A DNA stretch of 64,000 bases from Desulfomonilaceae bacterium (GTDB lineage Bacteria; Desulfobacterota; Desulfomonilia; Desulfomonilales; Desulfomonilaceae), in contig JBAZSD010000002.1 in the NCBI GenBank assembly GCA_041662605.1, forward strand, positions 248,001 to 312,000, read 5' to 3'. Below the pieces are notes generated by a model that was given only the letters and a program-made list of their open reading frames with translations, did no database searches and was not told the DNA's origin. The position numbers and the translations under genes are program-made. Positions 24,527 through 34,068 of the stretch are shown one piece after another (position 1 is the stretch's first letter; every line of letters starts with the position of its first letter).

Positions 24527-26884
24527 ATGCCCATCATTCGAAAACAAATCATCCTCAAAGGAATTTTACAGGGAATAGGTTTCAGGCCTACTGTTTATAG
24601 ACTCGCTGTCAAACACAGGTTGTCGGGTTGGGTTGTGAACACAACCGGGGCTGTTCGCATAGAGGTGGAAGGAAACCAGGATCGATGTCAAAAATTTGTT
24701 GATGAACTGCCATCGTCCGTGCCTTTTCCTGGTCGAATAGACGAATATCGGATATTTGAAAAATCAGTTACGGGCGCTACGTCTTTCATGATTCAGCAGA
24801 GTCTGGAAACCCAGCGAGATATTACCCCAATCCCTCCCGATGTCGCTACTTGCCCCTCTTGCGCTTCCGAACTCTTCGATCCTCAAGATAGAAGATTCCT
24901 GTTTCCTTTCATCACCTGCACGCTATGCGGTCCCCGGTTTACCGTAGTCAGATCATTCCCATACGATAGAGACAGGACCAGCATGGCGGATTTCGTCATG
25001 TGCGATGAGTGCCGCAAAGAATACGAAAATCCTCTTGATCGCCGGTTTCATTCACAGACCAACTCATGTCCTGTTTGCGGTCCTCGCATGCGACTGGTTG
25101 ATAGAGCGGGAAACGAGATCGATGATGATCCGGTCATGGGGGTCATAAAGTTTCTGAAACAGGGTAAAATTGCGGCCATTAAAGGGATTGGCGGCTTTCA
25201 TCTGGCTGTTGACGCTTATAACAGCAACGCCGTTCAAAGGTTGCGAGACTTGAAAAACAGGCCTGAAAAACCCTTCGCTATCATGACGCGAGATCTTCAA
25301 GAGGCGCGGAAACTCTGTGAAATTGACGCGGCCGAAGAACAGGCCCTCACATCCGCAATGGCGCCGATAGTTTTGCTTAGATCCAATGGGGCCAAAGTTG
25401 CGCCGGAGGTCGCTCCTTTTGTCGGTTCTTTGGGCGTAATGCTCCCATATTCGCCAACGCATCATTTGTTGTTCAGGCGCCCCTCCTTCGAGGGCAGCGA
25501 CTGTCTCTCAGCATTGGTAATGACATCAGGAAACCACTCGGATGAACCAATAGCTGTGGAAAACGGGGACGCTCTGCAGCGACTGGGATCAATCGCCGAC
25601 GTCTTCCTCATTCATAATCGCCAGATCGTTTTGAGAGCGGATGATTCAATCGTAAGGGTCATAAGAGGGAAGCCTTCGGTTTTCAGACGATCCAGGGGTT
25701 ATGTCCCTATGAGTTTTCGTTTTCAGAAATCGACAAGTTTTTCAGACGGCGATAGAGTGGAGATCCCCGGAATCCTTGGCGTAGGAGCGGATTTGAAAAA
25801 CGCCCCTGCGATTGTCAGCCGTGGCTTGATTACACCCGGTCCACACGTGGGAGATCTTGAATCGCCTGAAGCTCAGGACCATTTCACTCGTTCAATTGAT
25901 ATACTGACCAATTATCTGGAGGTTACCCCATCGGTCATAGCGTTTGACCCCCATCCAGGTTATTTCAGTTCACGTTTGGCTCAACAGCATGACAAACAAT
26001 TGATTCCAGTCTATCATCATCACGCTCACGCTGTCAGCTTGCTTGTTGAAAACGGACTGGACGGTCCGGCTCTTTTTGTGGTTTTTGATGGGACAGGCTA
26101 TGGAGAGGATGGAACAATATGGGGTGGAGAATTTTTACTGGCGGACAGGTCATCCTTTCAACGTGTAGCGCGGCTTGGGCTATTCCCTCTGATCGGGGCC
26201 GAGATGGCGATCCGGGAGCCCCTTAGAATCGCTGCGGGCTTGCTCGCTCTCTCTAATGGAGGGACAATCCCGGCCGGCGCCCTCAAGCTGTTCGGCGCAG
26301 CTTCAGCTAAGACCCGTCTATGGTTAGAAGCATGGGAAAAGGGAATAAACACTCCATTAACGTCGTCCGCAGGCAGGTTGTTCGACGCTGCCGCGGCGCT
26401 TACGGGATTTAGGCGCCCCGTAACTTTCGAGGGTCAGGCGGCGATGTGGCTTGAATCTATAGCTGACGCAAACGATAACTATTCTTACAAAATAGAATTC
26501 AATGAAACGGAATTGCTGGAACCTGACGTGGCTTCATTGACTCGTTGTCTGGCTGAAGAAAGTTTGGCCGACGTTTCGCCTGCAAGGCTGGCAGCGCGAT
26601 TTCACAACTCAGTGGTGGAATTGATTGCGGAAACGGTCCGAAGATTAGAACATCTGATTCCTGACAGAAAAGTGGGATTGACGGGAGGCTGTTTTCAAAA
26701 CAAGCGACTCGTTCAAACAGCCGCTGAAAGGCTTGAAAAGGACGGCTTTGATGTTTTACTCCACAGTAATGTTCCTGTTAATGATGGCGGTATAGCAATC
26801 GGTCAGGCTATGGCCGGCATGGAAATCTGGTTGAGAGAGAATCGAACAAAATTTGGACAAAGCGGAAATTTACGTGAAAATTAA
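24527..26884 (+). CDS. hypF: Carbamoyltransferase HypF
   Basis: HypF (785 residues) makes the thiocarboxamide precursor of the CN ligands of NiFe hydrogenases from carbamoyl phosphate. It has an acylphosphatase domain (LQGIGFRPTVYRLA), two zinc fingers (CPSCASELFD and CTLCGPRFT; CDECRKEYENP and CPVCGPRM), a YrdC-like domain (IKGIGGFHLAVDAY) and a Kae1-like C-terminal domain (PVYHHHAHAVSLLVENG, VFDGTGYGEDGTIWGGEF, LTGGCFQNKRL). It is first in hypF-hypC-hypD-hypE. Length is normal. Confidence 0.96.
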   Translation: MPIIRKQIILKGILQGIGFRPTVYRLAVKHRLSGWVVNTTGAVRIEVEGNQDRCQKFVDELPSSVPFPGRIDEYRIFEKSVTGATSFMIQQSLETQRDITPIPPDVATCPSCASELFDPQDRRFLFPFITCTLCGPRFTVVRSFPYDRDRTSMADFVMCDECRKEYENPLDRRFHSQTNSCPVCGPRMRLVDRAGNEIDDDPVMGVIKFLKQGKIAAIKGIGGFHLAVDAYNSNAVQRLRDLKNRPEKPFAIMTRDLQEARKLCEIDAAEEQALTSAMAPIVLLRSNGAKVAPEVAPFVGSLGVMLPYSPTHHLLFRRPSFEGSDCLSALVMTSGNHSDEPIAVENGDALQRLGSIADVFLIHNRQIVLRADDSIVRVIRGKPSVFRRSRGYVPMSFRFQKSTSFSDGDRVEIPGILGVGADLKNAPAIVSRGLITPGPHVGDLESPEAQDHFTRSIDILTNYLEVTPSVIAFDPHPGYFSSRLAQQHDKQLIPVYHHHAHAVSLLVENGLDGPALFVVFDGTGYGEDGTIWGGEFLLADRSSFQRVARLGLFPLIGAEMAIREPLRIAAGLLALSNGGTIPAGALKLFGAASAKTRLWLEAWEKGINTPLTSSAGRLFDAAAALTGFRRPVTFEGQAAMWLESIADANDNYSYKIEFNETELLEPDVASLTRCLAEESLADVSPARLAARFHNSVVELIAETVRRLEHLIPDRKVGLTGGCFQNKRLVQTAAERLEKDGFDVLLHSNVPVNDGGIAIGQAMAGMEIWLRENRTKFGQSGNLREN

Positions 26885-26912
26885 CCTTTCCGGTCTTGTG
26901 AGGATGTGATTC

Positions 26913-27152
26913 ATGTGTTTGGCCATACCAATGGTACTTGTTGAAATATCCGGTCCCGGCGTTGGAAAAGTGGACGCCGGGGGTGTAAAAACCGACGTTA
27001 GCCTGACTATGGCGCCGCATGCGAAGGTAGGAGATTACCTTATAATACACGCTGGATTCGCCATTGAGGTTCTTGACCATGAAGAGGCCTCAATAAGGCT
27101 GGATCTGTTCAAAGAGCTTGCGGAAGCTACAAAAAATGAGGCTGTAGATTGA
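26913..27152 (+). CDS. hypC: Hydrogenase maturation chaperone HypC
   Basis: The 79-residue product begins MCLAIPM with the essential Cys2 that HypC uses to carry the Fe(CN)2CO unit together with HypD. The beta-barrel pattern VDAGGVKTDVSLTM and DYLIIHAGFAIEVLD is typical. GTGAGGATG lies before the ATG. It sits between hypF (29 bases upstream) and hypD (overlap of four bases). Confidence 0.95.
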   Translation: MCLAIPMVLVEISGPGVGKVDAGGVKTDVSLTMAPHAKVGDYLIIHAGFAIEVLDHEEASIRLDLFKELAEATKNEAVD

Positions 27153-28240
27153 AAGTTGAAACGGAAAAACACGCGGCGAAAAAACTTGCCGCGGACATTA
27201 ACTCCATGTTGTCCGAATACCCAGGATCCATGAAGTTTATGGAAGTTTGCGGCACTCATACTATGGCGATTCATTCATCCGGCATAAAAAGCCTGTTCAC
27301 AAAACGGCTTGGTCTGGTCTCAGGCCCCGGGTGTCCCGTATGCGTGACAGAAAAGCTTTTTATTGATCAGTCCATCTTCTTGGGAAAGGAGCTAGGGGTA
27401 TGCCTGGTGACCTTCGGAGATTTGATCAGGGTGCCCGGATCTTCGGGCTCCCTGGCTGATTTCAGATCCCAGGGCGGCATGGTCAGGGTGGTTTACTCGC
27501 CTATGGACGCAATAGATATTGCCATTCAGGTTGCGCCTAAGCCTGCGGTTTTTCTCGGCATAGGGTTCGAAACAACCATTCCCACTGTGGCGGCCACAGT
27601 GAAAACCGCCCGGGCGAGAAACGTGCAAAATCTTTTTGTATTGCCGGCTTTCAAGACTATCCACCAACCTCTGAAAATGCTGGCTTCTCAGAAAGATTTG
27701 ACCGGATTCCTGTTACCTGGTCATGTTTCAGCCATAATTGGGGCCGATTCTTATAAATACCTCGCTTCGGAATACTCAAAACCAGGCGTCATCGCCGGCT
27801 TCGAAGGACTGGACATACTCCTGGCTCTTAGAAGCCTGGTCCGTATGACCATTAATAAGGAACCGAAGATCGAGAACAACTACAAAACCGTGGTTCGCCA
27901 GGAGGGTAATATCTTTGCCCGGGCATTGATAGATGAGATCTTTGAACCCTCCGACGCTTCATGGAGGGGCCTGGGATTGATACCTGGCAGCGGTCTTGCC
28001 TTCAAATCCCCCTACGAAGAGTTTGACGCCTTGAACCGGTTTAACGTCGAGGTTCAGGAAGAGCCGGATGACCCACGCTGCAAGTGCGCCAGGATTCTCA
28101 CGGGAGAACTGACTCCAAATCAGTGCGGGCTGTTTGGGAGGGAATGCGTTCCGGAAGAACCGGTTGGTCCTTGCATGGTTTCATCAGAAGGCACATGCGC
28201 GGCTTATTATAAGTACGGAGGGGTTTCTATTGACGCCTAG
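27149..28240 (+). CDS. hypD: Hydrogenase maturation protein HypD
   Basis: HypD (363 residues) is the iron-sulfur scaffold for assembly of the Fe(CN)2CO group. The motifs FMEVCGTHTMAIHSSGI, VSGPGCPVCVT and IGFETTIPTVAATV are present, and the C-terminal cysteine cluster (CKCARILTGELTPNQC, FGREC, GPCMVSSEGTCAAYY) supplies the 4Fe-4S site. The start codon (TTG at 27149) overlaps the hypC stop. The 3' end overlaps the hypE start. Confidence 0.95.
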   Translation: MKVETEKHAAKKLAADINSMLSEYPGSMKFMEVCGTHTMAIHSSGIKSLFTKRLGLVSGPGCPVCVTEKLFIDQSIFLGKELGVCLVTFGDLIRVPGSSGSLADFRSQGGMVRVVYSPMDAIDIAIQVAPKPAVFLGIGFETTIPTVAATVKTARARNVQNLFVLPAFKTIHQPLKMLASQKDLTGFLLPGHVSAIIGADSYKYLASEYSKPGVIAGFEGLDILLALRSLVRMTINKEPKIENNYKTVVRQEGNIFARALIDEIFEPSDASWRGLGLIPGSGLAFKSPYEEFDALNRFNVEVQEEPDDPRCKCARILTGELTPNQCGLFGRECVPEEPVGPCMVSSEGTCAAYYKYGGVSIDA

Positions 28241-29252
28241 ATCTAACGGAAAATCCATTTCCCTCGCCCACGGTGGCGGCGGGAAAATGTCTGGGAGACT
28301 CATTCGCGACCTGGTTCTCCCCAGGCTCAATCGAGGGAAACTTGCCGCCCTGGCGGATTCAGTAGTGTTGTCGGACTTTGGGGATAAAATTGCTTTTACG
28401 ACAGACTCTTTCGTGGTAGCGCCGATCTTTTTCCCGGGTGGAGACATAGGATCACTTTCGGTCCACGGAACATGTAATGATCTTGCATGTTCAGGGGCAA
28501 GACCCACCTTTTTGTCCGTGGGTTTGATCCTCGAAGAAGGGTTCCCCATGGACGATCTAACAAGAATCCTCGACTCTATGTCTTCCGCCGCCGATACCTG
28601 CGGTGTGGAAATTGTGACCGGTGACACAAAGGTTACGCCCAAAGGAGCTACCGATCGCATATTCATAAACACAGCCGGCATAGGAAAGGTAGTCTCTTCC
28701 GTTGAGTTAACTCCCAGCCGCATTGAGCCAGGCGACATCATCATTGTTAGCGGCCAGGTTGGAGATCATGGTATGGCCGTGATGCTGAGTCGCGCTGAGT
28801 TTTCTTTCGACTTCGACGTTAAATCCGATTCAGCGGGTGTCTGGCCGATTGTGGAACGATTGCTCAAGCTTGGAGGGGCGTTGAAATTCCTGCGTGACCC
28901 TACAAGGGGCGGACTTAGCGCCACACTCAATGAAATTGCCACAATGACAAATTTGACTGTTTCTGTGGATGAAACATTGATTCCCGTGTCTCCACAGGTT
29001 TCAGCCGCTGCTGAAATCCTCGGTATCAATCCTCTTGAAGCGGCCAATGAGGGGAAAATCGTAGCAGTGATTGACGGGCGCTACGCAGCGCAAGCGTTTG
29101 ACATGCTGAAAGATTGTCCTCAAGCGTCTCAAGCTTGCGCCATAGGGACGATGACTTCGGAGACAAAACCGAGAGTTGTAATAAAAACCAGAATCGGCGG
29201 ATCAAGAATTCTTGCAGAACCTTCGGGCGAACTTCTTCCAAGAATTTGTTAG
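28230..29252 (+). CDS. hypE: Hydrogenase maturation protein HypE
   Basis: The TTG at 28230 follows GGAGGGG and overlaps the end of hypD by 11 bases. It gives about 340 residues beginning MTPRSNGKSISLAHGGGG. A longer ORF start inside hypD was rejected. HypE dehydrates the thiocarboxamide on its C-terminal cysteine to thiocyanate. The protein ends PRIC, the functional C-terminal motif. LAHGGGGKMS, TTDSFVV, GTCNDLACSGA and TGDTKV are typical PurM-fold motifs. hypA, hypB and hydrogenase structural genes are not in the window. Confidence 0.95.
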   Translation: MTPRSNGKSISLAHGGGGKMSGRLIRDLVLPRLNRGKLAALADSVVLSDFGDKIAFTTDSFVVAPIFFPGGDIGSLSVHGTCNDLACSGARPTFLSVGLILEEGFPMDDLTRILDSMSSAADTCGVEIVTGDTKVTPKGATDRIFINTAGIGKVVSSVELTPSRIEPGDIIIVSGQVGDHGMAVMLSRAEFSFDFDVKSDSAGVWPIVERLLKLGGALKFLRDPTRGGLSATLNEIATMTNLTVSVDETLIPVSPQVSAAAEILGINPLEAANEGKIVAVIDGRYAAQAFDMLKDCPQASQACAIGTMTSETKPRVVIKTRIGGSRILAEPSGELLPRIC

Positions 29253-29340
29253 CCAATCGCACAAGAATCTGAATATATGATCTGAACGTCCGAAGTTTGT
29301 TCCGTGTTCATGCATGGCGGCATTACGAGGGTAATCAAGA

Positions 29341-30672
29341 ATGGACCGAAGCTCTAATCCGGAAGCGTCCGAAAATCCGGGCCCACCTTGCGCAATTAAC
29401 AATTCCGGAACTTTGCCTAAGAAAACAGGCGAAGACAATCCGTATATGAACGCGTTAACGCAATTTGACAAGGCTGTATCTCATCTGAATCTGAAACGGG
29501 GAGTCATTGACATGCTTCGATGTCCGAAGCGTGAGTTGTCCGTAAATTTCCCCGTCATGATGGACAATGGGCATATAGTCATTTTTAGAGGCTACCGGGT
29601 ACACCATTCTGTGGTGAGGGGACCGACCAAAGGCGGGATCAGGTACGCCCCAGGTGTGACACTCGATGAAGTTCGAGCCCTTGCGATGTGGATGACGTGG
29701 AAATGCGCTTTAATGAATCTCCCCTATGGCGGAGCCAAGGGCGGAGTAATCGTCGATCCCAAGCAGTTGTCCCAGCGCGAACTGGAACGCCTCACTCGAA
29801 GATACGCAACTGAAATCAGTGTCTTGATGGGACCGGAAAGCGACATCCCTGCGCCTGATGTAGGAACTAATCCTCAGATTATGGCATGGATAATGGATAC
29901 GTATTCCATGCATCGCGGTTTCTCGATCCCTGCGGTTGTCACGGGTAAACCCGTAGAAATTGGCGGATCGCTGGGAAGGACGGAAGCGACCGGTCGTGGT
30001 GTAGGTTTTTGCATACTTGAAGCGCTTAAGCTCAGTGGAATAAGTCGCGAAAAAGCTACTGTGGCCATTCAAGGCTTTGGAAACGTCGGATCAGTGGCGG
30101 CTCGCATGGCCCACGATCTGGGAATGAAAGTCATCGCATTAAGTTCATCGAAGGGCGGGATCTGCAGATCGAACGGAATCGATCCTTCAGACGTCTCGCG
30201 ACACATCGAAGAAGGTGGTTCCGTAACGAGTTTTTCGGAGCAGGATTTTATTTCAAATGAGGATTTGCTCACTTTGGATTGTGATGTCTTGATCACGGCC
30301 GCAGTTGAAAACCAGATCACATCGCATAACGCCTCCAAAATAAAAGCCAAAATACTGGCGGAAGGCGCTAATGGTCCTACCACGCCGGAGGCTGATGAAA
30401 TTATCAACAGCAACGGGGTATTTGTCATACCGGATGTGTTGTGTAACGCGGGCGGAGTAACCGTGAGCTACCTGGAATGGGTTCAGGACCTTCAGTCTTT
30501 TTTCTGGCCGGTAGAAGAAATTAACTTAAAACTTCAGTATTTGATGACCAAGGCCTTCGAAAGCGTGATCGAGGCTTCGAAGCGGTTCGATGTTTCTAAT
30601 AGAGAAGCCGCCCAAATCCTTGCTATCCAGAGGATATCAGACGCCATATTGATTAGGGGGATCTACCCTTAA
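29341..30672 (+). CDS. gdhA: Glu/Leu/Phe/Val dehydrogenase, probably glutamate dehydrogenase
   Basis: The 443-residue product has the ELFV dehydrogenase motifs MWMTWKCALMNLPYGGAKGG with the catalytic lysine, PAPDVGTNPQIMAWIMD, EATGRGVGFC and the nucleotide-binding IQGFGNVGS. IPDVLCNAGGVTVSYLEWVQ closes the active site. It interconverts glutamate with 2-oxoglutarate and ammonium. The first 35 residues (DRSSNPEASENPGPPCA) are an unusual polar lead; an internal ATG at 29446 (MNALTQFDKAVSHLN) would give the common start and should be compared. Cofactor preference cannot be told. Confidence 0.88.
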   Translation: MDRSSNPEASENPGPPCAINNSGTLPKKTGEDNPYMNALTQFDKAVSHLNLKRGVIDMLRCPKRELSVNFPVMMDNGHIVIFRGYRVHHSVVRGPTKGGIRYAPGVTLDEVRALAMWMTWKCALMNLPYGGAKGGVIVDPKQLSQRELERLTRRYATEISVLMGPESDIPAPDVGTNPQIMAWIMDTYSMHRGFSIPAVVTGKPVEIGGSLGRTEATGRGVGFCILEALKLSGISREKATVAIQGFGNVGSVAARMAHDLGMKVIALSSSKGGICRSNGIDPSDVSRHIEEGGSVTSFSEQDFISNEDLLTLDCDVLITAAVENQITSHNASKIKAKILAEGANGPTTPEADEIINSNGVFVIPDVLCNAGGVTVSYLEWVQDLQSFFWPVEEINLKLQYLMTKAFESVIEASKRFDVSNREAAQILAIQRISDAILIRGIYP

Positions 30673-30698
30673 CGGGGCTGAAGGAATGAAAGTCGCGT

Positions 30699-31934
30699 TC
30701 AGACTGACTTTAATGGAGAGGTTCTCCAACCTTCCAGATCTTTGATGATACGTTTCCCTATGGCGTATTTGTCAAATTTACAAGGAGCGGCTCTTGAGCC
30801 GGTCTCGAGAAAATTGATTATCCTGGGTCCAAATTCCGTTTCAAGAACCTCATCTTCATCCATTATGACAATGTTGCCCGCCGGAGCGCTCCTGGCTCGC
30901 TGTTCTTGTTCTCCGGATCCATGGCTTTCTGGGATTATGACCGCTTTTACCCCAGTCAAAAGTATCTCGTTAACTGTATTGTAACCAGCGCGGGAAACTA
31001 CCAGATCAGCCTGATTGAAAAGATCCACGAGATCCAGCGTAAATCCCAGGAACCGGACTCCATGGCCGAGAGGATGGGAAAGAATTGTGGAACTCGATTC
31101 CGGATCAAGATAAGTATCCAGAACCACGACGATTTGAAATTTGGCTTTCAGGTTGAACCTGTCGATAAAATCCAGAATACGCAGCGTAACTGCCATCGCC
31201 TTGGAATTACGGCCAAGAGATATCACTATCAGGGGCCTGTCAGGGAGTCCGAATCTTTCGAGCGCCTTTTCCCTCTCCGGAAGTTCTTCCGAAGTTCTAT
31301 TTGTTATCTTTCCCAGATAATGAATCTTTTTATCAAGCTCCGGATCGCTTCCCAGGAATTCCTTGTTGATGTCAATAACATTCCTATCTTCAAGCACATA
31401 CATGAAATCGTATAGAGACCCTATGTTTATGGATTCTGAGCGATGTCTCGGATTCTGGTAAGGAATCCTAAGCAAAGGAACCCATTTCATTATGCCTCTA
31501 CAAATATGGGCCACTGCAAAATCAACCGGACCGCCTTTTCTCATCCATTTTTTCATGAGCAGAGGTATAAGCTCACTCATTTGGCCGGTCATGTTGTGTT
31601 CGATTATTAGGGCGTCCGGTTGCAGGAAATCGAAACTAGCAAGTATCAGGCGTTGACGGAAATCAAAGATGTTCTCGAGTTCGAAGCCTGAAAGGTACCT
31701 GGAACACATCGGGCTGTCTTTACGATCTATGTCCAGCTTCACCGAGGGTAATTTGATTACTTCAATGCATTCCCTAAAGAAAACTTGAGGGACTGATGTC
31801 CCGGATATTACGAGGAAATCTATATCAGGGCGCCATTTTTTGATCCCGGTTATTACGGCTGAAGTCCTGAAAGCGTGGCCGACGCCTATTGAATTGTGAG
31901 TGTAGACAAGAATTCTTTTGATACGACGTTTCAT
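30699..31934 (-). CDS. MurG/GT28-like glycosyltransferase
   Basis: The 411-residue protein begins KRILVYTHNSIGVGHAFRTS and contains LIVISLGRNSKAMAVT-type donor-domain residues and the GT28 hallmark LFNQADLVVSRAGYNTVNEI followed by GVKAVIIPESHGSGEQEQRA. The protein is cytosolic or membrane-peripheral. The acceptor is unknown; it could act on glycolipid or polysaccharide synthesis. It stands between gdhA (convergent) and the opp operon. No cell-wall genes surround it, so it is unlikely to be the housekeeping MurG. Confidence 0.72.
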   Translation of the reverse strand: MKRRIKRILVYTHNSIGVGHAFRTSAVITGIKKWRPDIDFLVISGTSVPQVFFRECIEVIKLPSVKLDIDRKDSPMCSRYLSGFELENIFDFRQRLILASFDFLQPDALIIEHNMTGQMSELIPLLMKKWMRKGGPVDFAVAHICRGIMKWVPLLRIPYQNPRHRSESINIGSLYDFMYVLEDRNVIDINKEFLGSDPELDKKIHYLGKITNRTSEELPEREKALERFGLPDRPLIVISLGRNSKAMAVTLRILDFIDRFNLKAKFQIVVVLDTYLDPESSSTILSHPLGHGVRFLGFTLDLVDLFNQADLVVSRAGYNTVNEILLTGVKAVIIPESHGSGEQEQRARSAPAGNIVIMDEDEVLETEFGPRIINFLETGSRAAPCKFDKYAIGKRIIKDLEGWRTSPLKSV

Positions 31935-32004
31935 AATTAAATTGAAGACTTTATCCTAATATATTTTGTGGATTTGTATTCAAGGCTTTAAATTGGTTCT
32001 CCGA

Positions 32005-33039
32005 TTAGATCACACAACCCAATGCATCGCAACCTCTCAAATCAAGCGATTCAGCAAAATGACACGCAGCAAAATGACTCAAACCAATTTCCCGAAGTTG
32101 CGGTTCTTCGTCTGAACAAATTTTTTGAGCGTAAAGGCACCTTGGATGGAATGAACAACCTGAAGGTGGATTAATCGGATCAGCCGGGTCTCCTTTAAGT
32201 ATTATCTTTCGACCCACCAATTCAGGTCGTGTGCTGGGGACATTGGACATTAGAGCTTCGGTATAGGGATGTCGTGGTCTATCGAAAAGAGCATTGGCGG
32301 GGGCGTATTCTACTACTCGTCCAACATACATGAGCAATATTTTCTTGCTTAAATGCCTTATGAGCCCCAGATCGTGTGAAATAAACAGGTATGCGATTCC
32401 CATTTGCCTTTGGATGTCCATGGCCAGGTTCACTATTTGGGCCTGGACAGACACATCCAGGGCTGATGTCGGTTCATCGGCGACGAGCAGGCGGGGATAA
32501 AGGGCCAAGGCTCTGGCGAAACTTATTCGCTGCCGCTGACCTCCTGAAAAAGCGTGAGGGTATCTGTTCAGATACTGAACTTTCAAGCCAACCATTTCGA
32601 CCATTTCTCTAACACGCCCTTCCAGTTCAGCCCCTTTCGCTACATTGTTTACAACCAGCGGTTCGCCGAGAATTTCCCGGACTGTCATCCTTGGATTGAG
32701 AGATGCGAAGGGATCTTGAAAAACCATCTGGACGAACGGACGATATGGCTTCATTTGATTTGGGGTCAAAGACGCGAGATCCACTCTTGGAGACCCGTTC
32801 GGGGGTTGAAACCAGATCTCGCCTCCAGTAGGCCGATAAGCTCCCATGATCATTCGCCCTACTGTGGTTTTTCCACATCCGGATTCTCCAACCAGACCAA
32901 GAGTTTCACCCGGATCTACCGTGAAGCTTACTCCATCAACAGCTTTGACGTGCCCTGCTATTTTTCGAAACACTCCTTTATGGATAGGAAAGTGTTTCTT
33001 CAGATTCTTGACTTCCAGTAAAGGCCCAGTTTCAGTCAA
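32005..33039 (-). CDS. oppF: Oligopeptide-type ABC transporter ATPase, OppF-like
   Basis: The 344-residue nucleotide-binding protein has Walker A GLVGESGCGKTTVG, signature FSGGQRQRISFARAL, Walker B LLVADEPTSALDVS and H-loop FISHDLG. Its C-terminal extension has the OppD/F iron-sulfur-like motif CSFHPRCLYAQKIC. It is the last gene of a five-gene operon for peptide, nickel or similar solute uptake. It starts nine bases after the upstream ATPase gene. The exact solute is unknown. Confidence 0.93.
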   Translation of the reverse strand: MTETGPLLEVKNLKKHFPIHKGVFRKIAGHVKAVDGVSFTVDPGETLGLVGESGCGKTTVGRMIMGAYRPTGGEIWFQPPNGSPRVDLASLTPNQMKPYRPFVQMVFQDPFASLNPRMTVREILGEPLVVNNVAKGAELEGRVREMVEMVGLKVQYLNRYPHAFSGGQRQRISFARALALYPRLLVADEPTSALDVSVQAQIVNLAMDIQRQMGIAYLFISHDLGLIRHLSKKILLMYVGRVVEYAPANALFDRPRHPYTEALMSNVPSTRPELVGRKIILKGDPADPINPPSGCSFHPRCLYAQKICSDEEPQLREIGLSHFAACHFAESLDLRGCDALGCVI

Positions 33040-33048
33040 ACAAACACC

Positions 33049-34062
33049 TCACATGTTGAGACACATTCGTGGGCAAGCGACAAAGTGCCTATCTCCTACC
33101 TGGTTCAAGTCATAAGGATTGTCACGACACACCGTTGATCCACCACACTCCTGACATCGGCCCCAAAACGGACAGCCGATAATTGTGGACATCGGGTCGG
33201 GCAAAGATCCCTCTATTGTGGCCAGTTCAGTTCCTACCGGTGTATCAATTCCCGGCACTGACCTAAGAAGCGCTTTTGTATATGGATGAAGCGGGTCCTT
33301 GAAAATAACATCTACCGGCGCCTGTTCCATGACCCTGCCGGCATAAACGATCAGCACATCATCACTAATATCGGCTATAACCCCAAGATTGTGTGAGATG
33401 AACAGGATAGCCATACCAAATTCTTCCTGCAGGTCTTTCAAGAGGGCCAGAATCTGGGCCTGAATGGTCACGTCCAAGGCGGTGGTGGGCTCATCCGCTA
33501 TGAGTATACGAGGATTGCACATCAAAGCCATGGCAATCATCGCCCGTTGTCTCATACCTCCGGATAACTGATGGGGGTAAGCGTCGATCCGCTTTTCAGG
33601 CTGTGGAATACCCACCCTACTCAGCATTTCTACGGCCCTGTTACGGGCTTCATGGTGAGATACATCCTCGTGCAGCGTCAAAGCTTCCATGATTTGAGAA
33701 CCAACAGTGTGCACTGGGCTGAAAGAATTCATGGGCTCCTGAAAAATCATTGTAATGTCTTTTCCACGTATACTTCGAGCCGCGGAGCCTCCTGGATTAA
33801 GCGTCACAAGATCCAGCCTGTTTTCCTGTCCATCCCCTCCATTCAGATCCAGCCAGATTTTCCCATTTACAATGCGACCCGGAGCAGGAACAATCCGCAA
33901 AATTGAAAGGCCTATAACACTTTTCCCACTACCTGACTCCCCCACTATTCCAAGCGTTTTTCGCGGCCCCAGAGAGAAACTAACGCCATCTACCGCTCGG
34001 GCCACACCCTCGTCGAGGAAAAAATGAACACCCAGGTTCTCTACTTCCAAGATCGGTCCCAT
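33049..34062 (-). CDS. oppD: Oligopeptide-type ABC transporter ATPase, OppD-like
   Basis: The 337-residue ATPase has Walker A GIVGESGSGKSVIGLS, signature LSGGMRQRAMIAMAL, Walker B ILIADEPTTALDVT and H-loop FISHNLGV. The C-terminal motif CPFWGRCQECGGSTVC is the four-cysteine oligopeptide-transporter extension. It begins six bases after oppC. It would work as a heterodimer with the downstream ATPase. Confidence 0.93.
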   Translation of the reverse strand: MGPILEVENLGVHFFLDEGVARAVDGVSFSLGPRKTLGIVGESGSGKSVIGLSILRIVPAPGRIVNGKIWLDLNGGDGQENRLDLVTLNPGGSAARSIRGKDITMIFQEPMNSFSPVHTVGSQIMEALTLHEDVSHHEARNRAVEMLSRVGIPQPEKRIDAYPHQLSGGMRQRAMIAMALMCNPRILIADEPTTALDVTIQAQILALLKDLQEEFGMAILFISHNLGVIADISDDVLIVYAGRVMEQAPVDVIFKDPLHPYTKALLRSVPGIDTPVGTELATIEGSLPDPMSTIIGCPFWGRCQECGGSTVCRDNPYDLNQVGDRHFVACPRMCLNM

Positions 34063-34068
34063 TAAAAA

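Noticed and set aside
28134..28229. Upstream extension of hypE
   Set aside because: It lies wholly inside hypD. The TTG at 28230 has a good ribosome-binding site and gives the normal HypE N-terminus.
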